DNA of 64,000 nt from Macellibacteroides fermentans (GTDB taxonomy: Bacteria; Bacteroidota; Bacteroidia; Bacteroidales; Tannerellaceae), in the NCBI RefSeq assembly GCF_013409575.1, contig NZ_JACCCY010000005.1, positions 1-64,000 of the forward strand, given 5' to 3'. Position 1 is the stretch's first letter. Every line of letters begins with the position of its first letter. Positions 25,331 to 33,910 of the stretch are shown one piece after another. The position numbers and the translations under genes were made by a program. Under the pieces are notes generated by a model. That model was not told where the DNA came from, did not search any database, and saw only the letters and a list, made by a program, of their open reading frames with translations.

Positions 25331-26317
25331 ATGAAAATGGAAGATAAGTATCATGATTTAATTATAGGATATTTGCAGAGTCAACTTACAAGGAAGGAGA
25401 TGGATTCATTTTATTCCTGGGTAAATGAGAATGACGAAAACAAAAAACTATATTTTGAAACTAAAGCCATTTATGATGCTTGCAAATCATCTGCCGGAAG
25501 AAAAACAATTGATATCAATGAAAGTTGGCAACGCCTGCTACTTAAAAATAAGAAAAGAAAGTTTCTGGGTATTGAGTTTCAAAGATTTGGTTCTTATGTT
25601 GCTGTTGCTTTTTTTGCTGGTTTGATTGCGCTTTCTGTTAATTATATTCTGAATCCACACACCGAGAAATTTACGGCTAAATATGTTGGCGGAGATGGTA
25701 TAATGGCAGATAAAGTGGAGTTGCCGGATGGCACTATTGTAACTGTAGCTTCTAATACGACCTTTTTTTATGATTCGGATTATGGAAAGAAAGACCGTGT
25801 TGTTCATTTGGAAGGAGAAGCCTATTTTGATGTAGCTAAACAAAAGAGTAAACCATTTATTGTGAAAGTAAAAAATCAGAGTATCGAAGCTTTAGGAACC
25901 AAGTTTAATGTTATGGCATATCCATCGGATTCTTTGTTAACAACAACGTTGGTAGAGGGATCAGTAAGGCTTACAACCGGAAATAATGCTAAAGAAACGG
26001 TTCTTAAACCGAATCAGCAACTTACGTATAATAATATAAGAAACGTTATAGAAATAGCGAATGTAGATGCTTCCAGATTTACTTCGTGGACAACCGGTTA
26101 TTATTATTTCTCGCAACAAACTCTAAAAGCGATATTTTATAAACTAAGTCATGTATATGGTATAACTTTTGACGTAAAGTCTGAAAATCTGAATAAGAAA
26201 ATATTTACCGGAACATTTTACAGAGGACAAAGTGTGAATAATATTTTGGAGGTGATAAGTCTTTCGATTCCAATTAAATATGAGATAAATGACAGAGTTG
26301 TAATAATTAGTGAATAA
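25331..26317 (+). CDS. FecR-family anti-sigma factor, module 3
   Basis: Inner-membrane regulator of 328 residues; an alternative start at Met3 (25337) is equally possible. N-terminal sigma-binding part (LIIGYLQSQLTRKEMDSFYS), membrane helix at about 90-108 (YVAVAFFAGLIALSVNYIL), FecR domain with LPDGTIVTVASNTTFFY, LEGEAYFDVAKQ and ALGTKFNVMAY, and a DUF4974-like end (KIFTGTFYRGQSVNNILEVI). It lies between sigma and susC in the same orientation. Confidence 0.92.
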   Translation: MKMEDKYHDLIIGYLQSQLTRKEMDSFYSWVNENDENKKLYFETKAIYDACKSSAGRKTIDINESWQRLLLKNKKRKFLGIEFQRFGSYVAVAFFAGLIALSVNYILNPHTEKFTAKYVGGDGIMADKVELPDGTIVTVASNTTFFYDSDYGKKDRVVHLEGEAYFDVAKQKSKPFIVKVKNQSIEALGTKFNVMAYPSDSLLTTTLVEGSVRLTTGNNAKETVLKPNQQLTYNNIRNVIEIANVDASRFTSWTTGYYYFSQQTLKAIFYKLSHVYGITFDVKSENLNKKIFTGTFYRGQSVNNILEVISLSIPIKYEINDRVVIISE

Positions 26318-26361
26318 TTCGTTAATCTTAAATAAAGCAGAAATGAATACAAGTTAGGTGT

Positions 26362-26452
26362 AAAAAAAGAAGAGGAAATCTTGCCGGATTCCCCCTTCTG
26401 GATTGTGTGTTTCAATTAAACTTCCGTGCCCCGGAATATTGTCTAATTTTTA
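26362..26452 (-). ncRNA. Predicted cis-antisense small RNA in the fecR-susC leader, module 3
   Basis: On the minus strand the stem at 26399-26368 (13-base arms, six-base loop) pairs throughout with two G-U wobbles and runs into a seven-T tract (complement of 26362-26368). On the plus strand the same two positions are A-C mismatches. A second small stem (TTCCG/CGGAA, 26422-26436) lies in the body. The minus-strand -7 box TATATTTG (complement of 26459-26466) overlaps the susC start. Predicted length about 90 nt. Transcription is inferred from sequence alone. Confidence 0.55.
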
Positions 26453-26465
26453 AACATTCAAATAT

Positions 26466-29400
26466 ATGAATAACCAGCATATAGTTATTTTTAATTCGCT
26501 AAAAAGAACTATAAAAATCATGAAAATAACAATTTTATTGCTAATAATGGGTTTTTCTCAAGCTTTTGCTACCACGTATGCCCAAACTGCGACTCTTTCC
26601 ATTTCGGCAAAAAACGAAACATTGGAAAGTGTCTTGAAAAAAATTGAGAAACAAACTGAGTTTTTGTTTTTTTATAATGTTGCCGATGTAAATAAGGATT
26701 TGATTGTCAACATTGACAAACAAAACTCCGATATTAAGGAGGTACTTGAAGAGGTAAAATCACAAACGGGTTTAAAGTACTCTATAAAAGACCGCCACAT
26801 AGTGCTTACTAACTCCAGAAATCACGATAATACATATAACAGAATCCAATCAGTACCACAGAGTGGTCACTTAATAAGTGGGGTGGTAAAAGATAAATCA
26901 GGAGAGCCAATTATTGGAGCTAATATCCTGATTAAGGGAACTACAAATGGTGTAATAACCGATTTAGATGGAAATTTCAGCATGGAAGTTCCTGCAGATG
27001 CAGTTTTGCAAATCAGCTACATGGGTTACATTAATCAGGAAGTAGCAACAAAGGGCCAGAAGCAAATCAATGTCATCTTAATTGAAGATACGCAGAAATT
27101 GGACGAGGTGGTTGTAACTGCTTTAGGTATCAAACGTCAGTCACGTTCGTTAGGATATTCAACCACTTTGGTTGGAGGTGAAGATTTCACCATGGCTCGT
27201 GATCCAAACTTGGGAAATGCTTTATCCGGAAAGATTGCCGGAGTAAGTGTGTCTGGTAATGCTACAGGATCTGGTGGTTCCAGCCGTGTGATTATTCGCG
27301 GTAATGCATCTTTGACTGGAAACAATATGCCCTTATACGTAGTTGATGGTGTTCCTTTTGATAATTCAAATCTTGGAAGTGCCGGTCAGTGGGGTGGTAT
27401 GGATATGGGAGATGGTTTGAATAATATTAACGCCGATGATATTGAGTCAATTCAAGTCTTAAAAGGTGCTGCTGCATCTGCTCTGTACGGTTATCGCGGA
27501 GGTAATGGTGCAGTATTGATTACTACAAAATCAGGTAAGAAAGGAAAACCTACTACCATTGAATTTAATAATAACTTAACTTTCAATACGATATATGATT
27601 ATCGTGATTACCAGAAGGTATTTGGTCAGGGAACTTACGGTAGCCGTCCTACAGACGCTATCTCGGCCAAAGCGTCGGAAATGACCAGCTGGGGTGAAGC
27701 ATTAGATGGAGGTAACGCTGTAAACTTCTTAGGAGACACCTATAAATATTCATATGTAGACAATTGGGATAGTTTCTATCGTACCGGTATCAATAATGCC
27801 AGCTCTGTATCTATCAGCGGATCGGCAGATAAAATTGCGTATCGTTTTGGTATATCAAATGTGTATGAACAAAGTATTCTGCCAAACTCTGGAAGTAATC
27901 AACAGGGTATTAATATGAATACTACTTACGATCTTTTATCTAATTTGCAGTTAGCAGTAAATGCAAACTATGTATTTGAGAAATTCAATGGACGTTCTAA
28001 TTTGTCTGATGGCAATGGTAATACCAATGCTTCTTTAATTCACCGGGGTAATTCTTTTGACATCCGTTGGCTGGAACGTGGTAGCGCTACAAGTAACTGG
28101 GGTACTTCAGAATCCGGATCTGAATTGCTGGGAGGTACAAATGTTTATTTTAACAATCCCTATTGGTTGCAGTACAGAAAGACCAATGACATGAATAAGA
28201 ATCGTCTTACAGGTTCTATGAACCTGAAGTGGGATATTACAAATTGGCTGTATGTACAGGGAGCTGTTCAACGTGATGGTTATAATTTAGATTTCAAACA
28301 AGTACAGCCAGTTGGTGCGGCTGCTGACCCTTCGGGTTGGATGACAGAATACTCAAAATCGTATTCTGAAATTAACTTGAACTATTTGGTTGGATTTAAT
28401 AAAGAATTCAATGATTGGTCTGTTGCTGCAACATTTGGTGGTAACCGTCAACGTAACATCACGAAACAATATATCCCTTCTGATGGCGGTCGTCCGTTTA
28501 TTATTGATGGATTATGGTCTGTTAATAATCTGGGAGATAAACGTGCTGCTAAAAACTATACGGAATATCAGGTTAACTCCATTTATGGAACAGCCGATTT
28601 TGGCTGGAAAAACCAGGTGTTTTTGAACCTGACCGGACGTAATGACTGGTTCTCTACTTTATCTCCGGCTAATAACCATTATTTCTATCCGTCAGCCACT
28701 CTGTCATGGGTTTTCTCAGATGCTTTTGAAACACCGGATTGGTTTACTTTTGGAAAAGTTCGTGCTTCATATGCATCAGCGTCAAATGGTACAGCTGCTT
28801 ACCAGAATCTATTGTTGTATAAATTAAGAGATTATACTATTAACGGACAACATACGATTACCCAAAATAACAACAACCAATATCCTAATCCGGACCTGAA
28901 ACCAGTTCGTATTTCGGAACAGGAAGTTGGATTGAATGTAGCGTTCTTCCAAAATCGTCTGTCATTCGACATGGCCTATTACCGTAAAAACACCAAAGAC
29001 GATATTGCAGTCGTTTCAACCTCAAGTGCATCGGGTTATACATCTAAGGTAATGAACGTGGGCGAAATACAAAACCAGGGATTCGAATTCATGGTTGATG
29101 TAGTGCCGGTTAAAAGTTCAAATTTTATGTGGAACACAACTTTAAACTTTGCATATAACGATAGTGAAGTGAAGTATTTAGGTGGTGTGGCTCAGTTACA
29201 GATTGACGGAGCATCTTCACGCTCTGGTAACGTAAGTGTACAGAACGTAGTAGGTTCTTCTTATGGTGAACTGATTGGACATAAGTATAAACGTGATGAT
29301 AAAGGAAATATCGTTTTCAAAAATGGTATTGCGCAAGCAGACGATAAATTGTCAAGCCTGGGTAATGGTGTTTATAAATTGACCGGTGGATGGAACAACA

Positions 29401-29921
29401 GTTTCAAATATAAAGATTTTTCACTTGCTTTCCTTTTGGACTTTAAAGTTGGTGCTAAGCTGTTTTCCGGAACAAACTATTCATTATTTAGCGAAGGTTT
29501 ACATAAGAACACTTTGGTTGGCCGTACATCGGCAGAACCCAATGCAAATATTGTGGGTGTTGGTGTGATGGATGACGGTAATGGCAACTATGTACCTAAT
29601 ACAGTAGGAGTAGATGCTCAGACTTATTACCAAGGGATTACGAGCAATAACATTGCTGAAGAGTTTGTTTACAATGCCAGCTTCCTGAAGTTGCGCGAAC
29701 TTTCTATCGGCTATGAATTCCCTAAGACCTTATTGGGTAAGATTAAAGCAGTAAAAGGACTGAATGTTTCTCTGGTGGGACGTAATCTTTGGACGATCGT
29801 TAAACACACAGATAATATCGATCCGGAATCTGCATATAACAATTCAAACGGACAAGGTTTGGAGTTGAACGGTTATCCTGCAACAAGGAGCGTCGGATTC
29901 AATGTGAATGTTAAATTTTAA
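26466..29921 (+). CDS. SusC-like TonB-dependent receptor with STN domain, module 3
   Basis: Outer-membrane transporter of 1151 residues. Signal peptide probably from MKITILLLIMGF to ATTYAQ (about residue 40). STN domain at about 44-117, carboxypeptidase-regulatory-like domain beginning GVVKDKSGEPIIGANILIKG, signature DEVVVTALGIKRQSRSLGYS, plug with VLKGAAASALYGYRGGNGAVL, and barrel ending NVNVKF. The TALGIKRQ form of the signature is shared with module 2 and, like it, pairs with a SusD-like_2 partner, so modules 2 and 3 look more related to each other than to 1 and 4. No enzyme gene is attached; substrate unknown. Confidence 0.95.
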   Translation: MNNQHIVIFNSLKRTIKIMKITILLLIMGFSQAFATTYAQTATLSISAKNETLESVLKKIEKQTEFLFFYNVADVNKDLIVNIDKQNSDIKEVLEEVKSQTGLKYSIKDRHIVLTNSRNHDNTYNRIQSVPQSGHLISGVVKDKSGEPIIGANILIKGTTNGVITDLDGNFSMEVPADAVLQISYMGYINQEVATKGQKQINVILIEDTQKLDEVVVTALGIKRQSRSLGYSTTLVGGEDFTMARDPNLGNALSGKIAGVSVSGNATGSGGSSRVIIRGNASLTGNNMPLYVVDGVPFDNSNLGSAGQWGGMDMGDGLNNINADDIESIQVLKGAAASALYGYRGGNGAVLITTKSGKKGKPTTIEFNNNLTFNTIYDYRDYQKVFGQGTYGSRPTDAISAKASEMTSWGEALDGGNAVNFLGDTYKYSYVDNWDSFYRTGINNASSVSISGSADKIAYRFGISNVYEQSILPNSGSNQQGINMNTTYDLLSNLQLAVNANYVFEKFNGRSNLSDGNGNTNASLIHRGNSFDIRWLERGSATSNWGTSESGSELLGGTNVYFNNPYWLQYRKTNDMNKNRLTGSMNLKWDITNWLYVQGAVQRDGYNLDFKQVQPVGAAADPSGWMTEYSKSYSEINLNYLVGFNKEFNDWSVAATFGGNRQRNITKQYIPSDGGRPFIIDGLWSVNNLGDKRAAKNYTEYQVNSIYGTADFGWKNQVFLNLTGRNDWFSTLSPANNHYFYPSATLSWVFSDAFETPDWFTFGKVRASYASASNGTAAYQNLLLYKLRDYTINGQHTITQNNNNQYPNPDLKPVRISEQEVGLNVAFFQNRLSFDMAYYRKNTKDDIAVVSTSSASGYTSKVMNVGEIQNQGFEFMVDVVPVKSSNFMWNTTLNFAYNDSEVKYLGGVAQLQIDGASSRSGNVSVQNVVGSSYGELIGHKYKRDDKGNIVFKNGIAQADDKLSSLGNGVYKLTGGWNNSFKYKDFSLAFLLDFKVGAKLFSGTNYSLFSEGLHKNTLVGRTSAEPNANIVGVGVMDDGNGNYVPNTVGVDAQTYYQGITSNNIAEEFVYNASFLKLRELSIGYEFPKTLLGKIKAVKGLNVSLVGRNLWTIVKHTDNIDPESAYNNSNGQGLELNGYPATRSVGFNVNVKF

Positions 29922-29951
29922 TTTCCAATAAACTAATTAATAAATAATAGT

Positions 29952-31556
29952 ATGAACAAATATATAAAACATACGTTAGCTGCGTTTGCTCTTATTGCGA
30001 CCTCCACAAGTTGTAGCGACTTTGCTGATGTAAATATTGATCCTGAACACATAAATGAAGGGAATGTCCCTTATGAGATGGTCTTTTCCAATGCGCAACA
30101 TCAGGCATTAGGTTCAGACTGGGATGTTTGGCGTAACGGTTGTATTTTAAGCGGTCAGTGGATGCAGCACCTCACATCCGTTGATTGGTGGTGGAATTAT
30201 GGATTGTATGCTTACAGTGATGGCTATTCAGGTGCCTTATGGGATGGGATATATGCCGGCGACCGTGGTGCTGTTCGTGATGTAACTACCGTTTTGGATT
30301 TGTGGAAAGATAAAGAAGGTTATTCCATTGATTACAATATGGCTCGTGTTATGCGTGTATATACAATGCATCGCCTGACCGACTTATATGGTGATGTGCC
30401 CTATTCTGAAGCCGGACGTCCGAAAGAGTTTTCTTATCCGAAGTACGATAAGCAACAGGATATCTATATGGATATGTTGAAAGAACTGGATGAAGCACAG
30501 GCAAATTTAGGTAGTGGTGTTGCTAAAATGGGAGACCACGATGTTTATTTCAGAGGTAATGCAGCGCAATGGAAGAAATTTGCAAATTCATTAATGCTAC
30601 GTCTGGCTATGCGTCTTTCAAAAGTTGATCCGTCAACGGCACAAACCTGGGTAAAGAAAGCTGTGGCTAATGGCCTGATTACCTCAAACAGTGAAAATGT
30701 TAAGCTTGATCATCCGGGAGGTGTTACAACAAATGACTCTGCAGAACCATACGCAAAGATCTTTGCACACGAAGACAAGGAGTTTTTCTTAAGCGAAAAG
30801 TTTGTCAACGAATTAAAGAACAAGCAAGATCCTCGTCTGGCCTTGATCGCTACCGTATGTGAAGATCCTTCTATTTCTATCCAGAAATCCGGATACCAAT
30901 TTGGAAATACGAATCCGGAAGTACAACAGGGACTCCCGGGTGGATATAATATCAGCAAGAACAGTGCTTGGTATATTGGTAAGAAAATTGTGAATTTTGA
31001 TCCTCAAAACTACCAAAGCAAGTATTCTGTTCCGAATAGATATACCTATTCAGATCCTACTTCTCCAACATTTATCGTAACATATGCACAAACTCAATTA
31101 CTATTAGCTGAAGCTGCTGTTCGTGGTTGGGTGAGTGGTGATGCAAAGACATATTACGAAAATGGAGTACGTGCGGCTATGGAACAGTTTGCTCAGTTCC
31201 CTAATGCAACAAAATTGTATCAGCAATATGTTACACCGGAAGCTATCAATACTTACCTGACTGCAAATCCGTTTGATGGTACATTGGAACAGATCAACAC
31301 TCAATACTGGATTAACTGTTTCTGTGATGAGTATGAAAGTTTTTCAAACTGGCGCCGTTCCGGATATCCGGCTTTACAGTCTACATACGACCCCGCAAAT
31401 CCTTACGGATTAAGTGCAACAAAAGGTTCTATTCCCCGCCGTTTTGCATATCCGTCAACAGAATCTCAGGTTAATACAAAAAATTATGATGCTGCTGTTA
31501 GTGGATTAAGTGATGGTGATACCTTTACCTCTCGTATCTGGTGGGATGTAAAGTGA
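29952..31556 (+). CDS. SusD-like lipoprotein (SusD-like_2 type), module 3
   Basis: Surface ligand-binding lipoprotein of 534 residues. Lipoprotein signal MNKYIKHTLAAFALIATSTSC, with the lipidated Cys in STSC. Typical family features: FADVNIDPEHINEGNVPYEM, HRLTDLYGDVPYSEAGRP, AAQWKKFANSLMLRLAMRL, TYAQTQLLLAEAAVRGW, and IPRRFAYPS near the end. It is about 100 residues shorter than the module 2 homologue. A strong terminator lies 25 bases after the stop, so module 3 ends here. Confidence 0.93.
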   Translation: MNKYIKHTLAAFALIATSTSCSDFADVNIDPEHINEGNVPYEMVFSNAQHQALGSDWDVWRNGCILSGQWMQHLTSVDWWWNYGLYAYSDGYSGALWDGIYAGDRGAVRDVTTVLDLWKDKEGYSIDYNMARVMRVYTMHRLTDLYGDVPYSEAGRPKEFSYPKYDKQQDIYMDMLKELDEAQANLGSGVAKMGDHDVYFRGNAAQWKKFANSLMLRLAMRLSKVDPSTAQTWVKKAVANGLITSNSENVKLDHPGGVTTNDSAEPYAKIFAHEDKEFFLSEKFVNELKNKQDPRLALIATVCEDPSISIQKSGYQFGNTNPEVQQGLPGGYNISKNSAWYIGKKIVNFDPQNYQSKYSVPNRYTYSDPTSPTFIVTYAQTQLLLAEAAVRGWVSGDAKTYYENGVRAAMEQFAQFPNATKLYQQYVTPEAINTYLTANPFDGTLEQINTQYWINCFCDEYESFSNWRRSGYPALQSTYDPANPYGLSATKGSIPRRFAYPSTESQVNTKNYDAAVSGLSDGDTFTSRIWWDVK

Positions 31557-31580
31557 TAATATGAAATAAATAGTATTGAG

Positions 31581-31634
31581 GACAGGTGTTAGAAAGTTGT
31601 AATTACAACTTTCGGACACCTGTCTTATTTTTTT
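31581..31634 (+). terminator. Strong Rho-independent terminator after module 3
   Basis: GACAGGTGT (31581-31589) pairs with ACACCTGTC (31616-31624), enclosing AAAGTTGTAATTACAACTTT, itself a perfect inverted repeat. TTATTTTTTT follows. Confidence 0.93.
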
Positions 31635-31905
31635 AGCTTATAAATAAGCACATTTCATTTTCTTACTATTGAATCATATACGTAAGCCTAGGTGGTAAGA
31701 TATTGAGTAACTCATTACTGACTTAACGTCTTATTTTCTATAAGTTGATTCTGGATATGACTTATTTAGAAAGCTTCCTGTTGAGTTTTAAAGGATATAT
31801 CGTTAAATTGTTTCGATTATTTGTTCAGGTCATGTATTATGTTTATTTTCGCTGCACTAAAAACGCCAATACATAGGGGGCACTAAATGATATATATCTT
31901 ATTGT
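31635..31905. other. AT-rich intergenic region before module 4
   Basis: No gene is supported. It holds a short palindrome GCTTATAAATAAGC (31636-31649) and must contain the promoter for the module 4 sigma gene, but no clean TAnnTTTG box was found. Confidence 0.4.
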
Positions 31906-32484
31906 ATGACTGATATTTCCAGTCAAATATCCATAGATAATCTTTTTTGGAGGATTGTTTTGAAAGACGACAACGAAGCTTTTCGTACGCTCTTTTACAG
32001 CTTTTTTCCATCTCTTTGTGTTTTTGCAGGAAGATATATTGATAATAAAGAAGACTGTGAAGATATAGTTCAAGATACTTTTTTAAAGATATGGAGAACC
32101 CGCAAATCTTTAGAGATTACCTCTTCTGCTCGGAATTTATTAGTAACAACTGTAAAGAATAGTTGCATTGATTACCTTCGGAAAAAAGAAGTTGAATACT
32201 CTTACATGGAACGCCAAGCTACCAAAGAGTGGCTTACTTATCAGGATGATATTTATTCAACATTAGAACTGGAAGAAATGATCACGCGTGCCCTTGAACA
32301 ATTACCCGATAACTTACGTTTGGTTTTTGAAATGAATCGCTTTGAAGGTTATACATATGTTCAGATTGCGGAGAAGCAGAACATTTCTGTTAAAACGGTT
32401 GAATTGTATATGAGTAAATCGTTAAAATTGATGCGCCGAGAGCTTAAGGATTATCTTCCATTGATTTTACTATTTTGTTTCTGA
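31906..32484 (+). CDS. ECF sigma-70 factor (FecI-like), module 4
   Basis: Sigma factor of 192 residues. Region 2 at about 25-95 (FFPSLCVFAGRYIDNKEDCE, DIVQDTFLKIWRTRK), region 4 at about 130-185 with FEGYTYVQIAEKQNISVKTVELYM, and a short hydrophobic end (LPLILLFCF) as in sigma 1. It starts the module 4 operon; fecR follows after 85 bases. Inferred to be held by that FecR and released on ligand binding at the SusC of 33911. Confidence 0.92.
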   Translation: MTDISSQISIDNLFWRIVLKDDNEAFRTLFYSFFPSLCVFAGRYIDNKEDCEDIVQDTFLKIWRTRKSLEITSSARNLLVTTVKNSCIDYLRKKEVEYSYMERQATKEWLTYQDDIYSTLELEEMITRALEQLPDNLRLVFEMNRFEGYTYVQIAEKQNISVKTVELYMSKSLKLMRRELKDYLPLILLFCF

Positions 32485-32569
32485 CTTTATCTTTTTTATG
32501 TTAATGTTCAATAAAACATATTTTGTAAATAGGGTAAGGCTGTTGCTATTTCGTCTAATATTAAATTAA

Positions 32570-33607
32570 TTGTATAAATATACCTTGGAAATAACGAAAG
32601 ACCATATAATATCTTACTTGGAAGGAACGCTTTCAAAAGAAGAAGCGGATGCTTTGGAGTTGTTAGCTGCAAATTCTCCAGAGTTTCGTAAGGAAATTAA
32701 AGACATAAGTTTTGTCTGGAGGGCAACGGAGAATCTTAAAAAGCAACGTTTAGTTGATACAGATGCTCATTGGGCTAAAATGTCTAAGCAAATAGCTTTC
32801 CTTTCCTTCCGGCAAAAGCTTTGGAACCTTTCTCGGACAGTTGCAGCCTTGCTTATAATCCCTCTGATTATGCTAACTGTTTATTTCATGAATGATTCTG
32901 TTAGCAAAGATGTTTTATATCCGGAACAGATTGAATTTAAAACAGCGAATGGGCTTGTGTCCAAAATATTACTACCCGATAGCTCTGTTGTTTGGTTAAA
33001 TGCAGGTAGTAAGATATCTTATCCTCGTCAGTTTTTAAAGAATTGCCGAACTGTTTGCCTTGAAGGAGAGGCTTATTTTAAAGTAAAATCGGATAAAAAG
33101 AATCGGTTTGATGTAATAGTGCCGGGGGGGATGACTGTAAGTGCCTATGGAACCGAGTTTAATGTATCTGCCTATGTAGATGATAATAGGATAGAAGCGA
33201 TTCTGTCCAAAGGGAATGTTGACGTAAGAAAATATAATACTGATAATGTTTTTACATTAAAGGCCGGAGAAAGCGCGGTTTTAAATAAAACGACTAGAGA
33301 GATTTCTGTATCAGAAACCAATGTATATGTGCATACAGCCTGGAGAGAAGGGAAAATGGTATTTAGAAGAGCAGGCTTTGATGAAATTGTAAAAAAACTT
33401 TCGCGTCACTTTAACGTTTTAATAGAGTTGCATGGACAAACTTTACACGAATATGAATATTCAGCGACTTTTACATCAGAAACACTCCCGGAGATATTAA
33501 GTTTACTTGAAAAATCGGCTCCTATCCGTTGTCAGATTATTGAGCCTGAAAAAAATGCAGATTTTACTTACGCAAAACGTCGCGTAATTATACGAGAGTA
33601 TAAATAA
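32570..33607 (+). CDS. FecR-family anti-sigma factor, module 4, TTG start
   Basis: Anti-sigma regulator of 345 residues. The frame is closed by TAA at 32567-32569, immediately before TTG at 32570, and no ATG occurs before about residue 70. The sigma-binding motif ITKDHIISYLEGTLSKEEAD begins at residue 8, so a TTG start (32570, or 32585) is required. Membrane helix at about 85-105 (TVAALLIIPLIMLTVYFM), FecR domain with LLPDSSVVWLNAGSKISYP, LEGEAYFKVKSD and AYGTEFNVSAY, and a DUF4974-like end (YEYSATFTSETLPEILSLLE). The weak start may keep anti-sigma level low relative to the sigma factor. Confidence 0.9.
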   Translation: MYKYTLEITKDHIISYLEGTLSKEEADALELLAANSPEFRKEIKDISFVWRATENLKKQRLVDTDAHWAKMSKQIAFLSFRQKLWNLSRTVAALLIIPLIMLTVYFMNDSVSKDVLYPEQIEFKTANGLVSKILLPDSSVVWLNAGSKISYPRQFLKNCRTVCLEGEAYFKVKSDKKNRFDVIVPGGMTVSAYGTEFNVSAYVDDNRIEAILSKGNVDVRKYNTDNVFTLKAGESAVLNKTTREISVSETNVYVHTAWREGKMVFRRAGFDEIVKKLSRHFNVLIELHGQTLHEYEYSATFTSETLPEILSLLEKSAPIRCQIIEPEKNADFTYAKRRVIIREYK

Positions 33608-33773
33608 AATAAAAATTATGTTAAAATTATTCTTTTTTATAGGGTAAACCTACCCTTACTTCGTCCAGTTAGAAAGTTTAAGAAAAATATTTTTCTTGTT
33701 AACTTATTAATCTTATTAAATGAATTTATTTGTTAATGAAAAACTAATGCAATGGAGGAAGGAACATAAAAAA

Positions 33774-33895
33774 TCAAAACAAACGGGAAAGTAGCTTGTT
33801 ACTACTCTCCCGTAAGATCTATTCAATGCCGTATCGAAAATCTCACCTTACGTACGGCAAAACACAATTAAGTTATTTGATAAACCTAATTTAAA
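33774..33895 (-). ncRNA. Predicted cis-antisense small RNA in the fecR-susC leader, module 4
   Basis: The minus-strand stem at 33813-33783 (12-base arms, seven-base loop) is fully paired with one G-U wobble where the plus strand has A-C, and it is followed by TTTGTTTTGATTTTTT. A second stem GCCGTA (33828-33833) with TACGGC (33853-33858) lies in the body. Unlike modules 1-3, no good TAnnTTTG box overlaps the susC start, so the 5' end is only a guess by analogy. Confidence 0.42.
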
Positions 33896-33910
33896 AAGAC
33901 GCATGAATTT

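Noticed and set aside
2478-33813. Leader hairpins interpreted as plus-strand attenuators of susC
   Set aside because: On the plus strand all four stems carry A-C mismatches and lack a following T-run. Both features are corrected on the minus strand, which favours antisense terminators.
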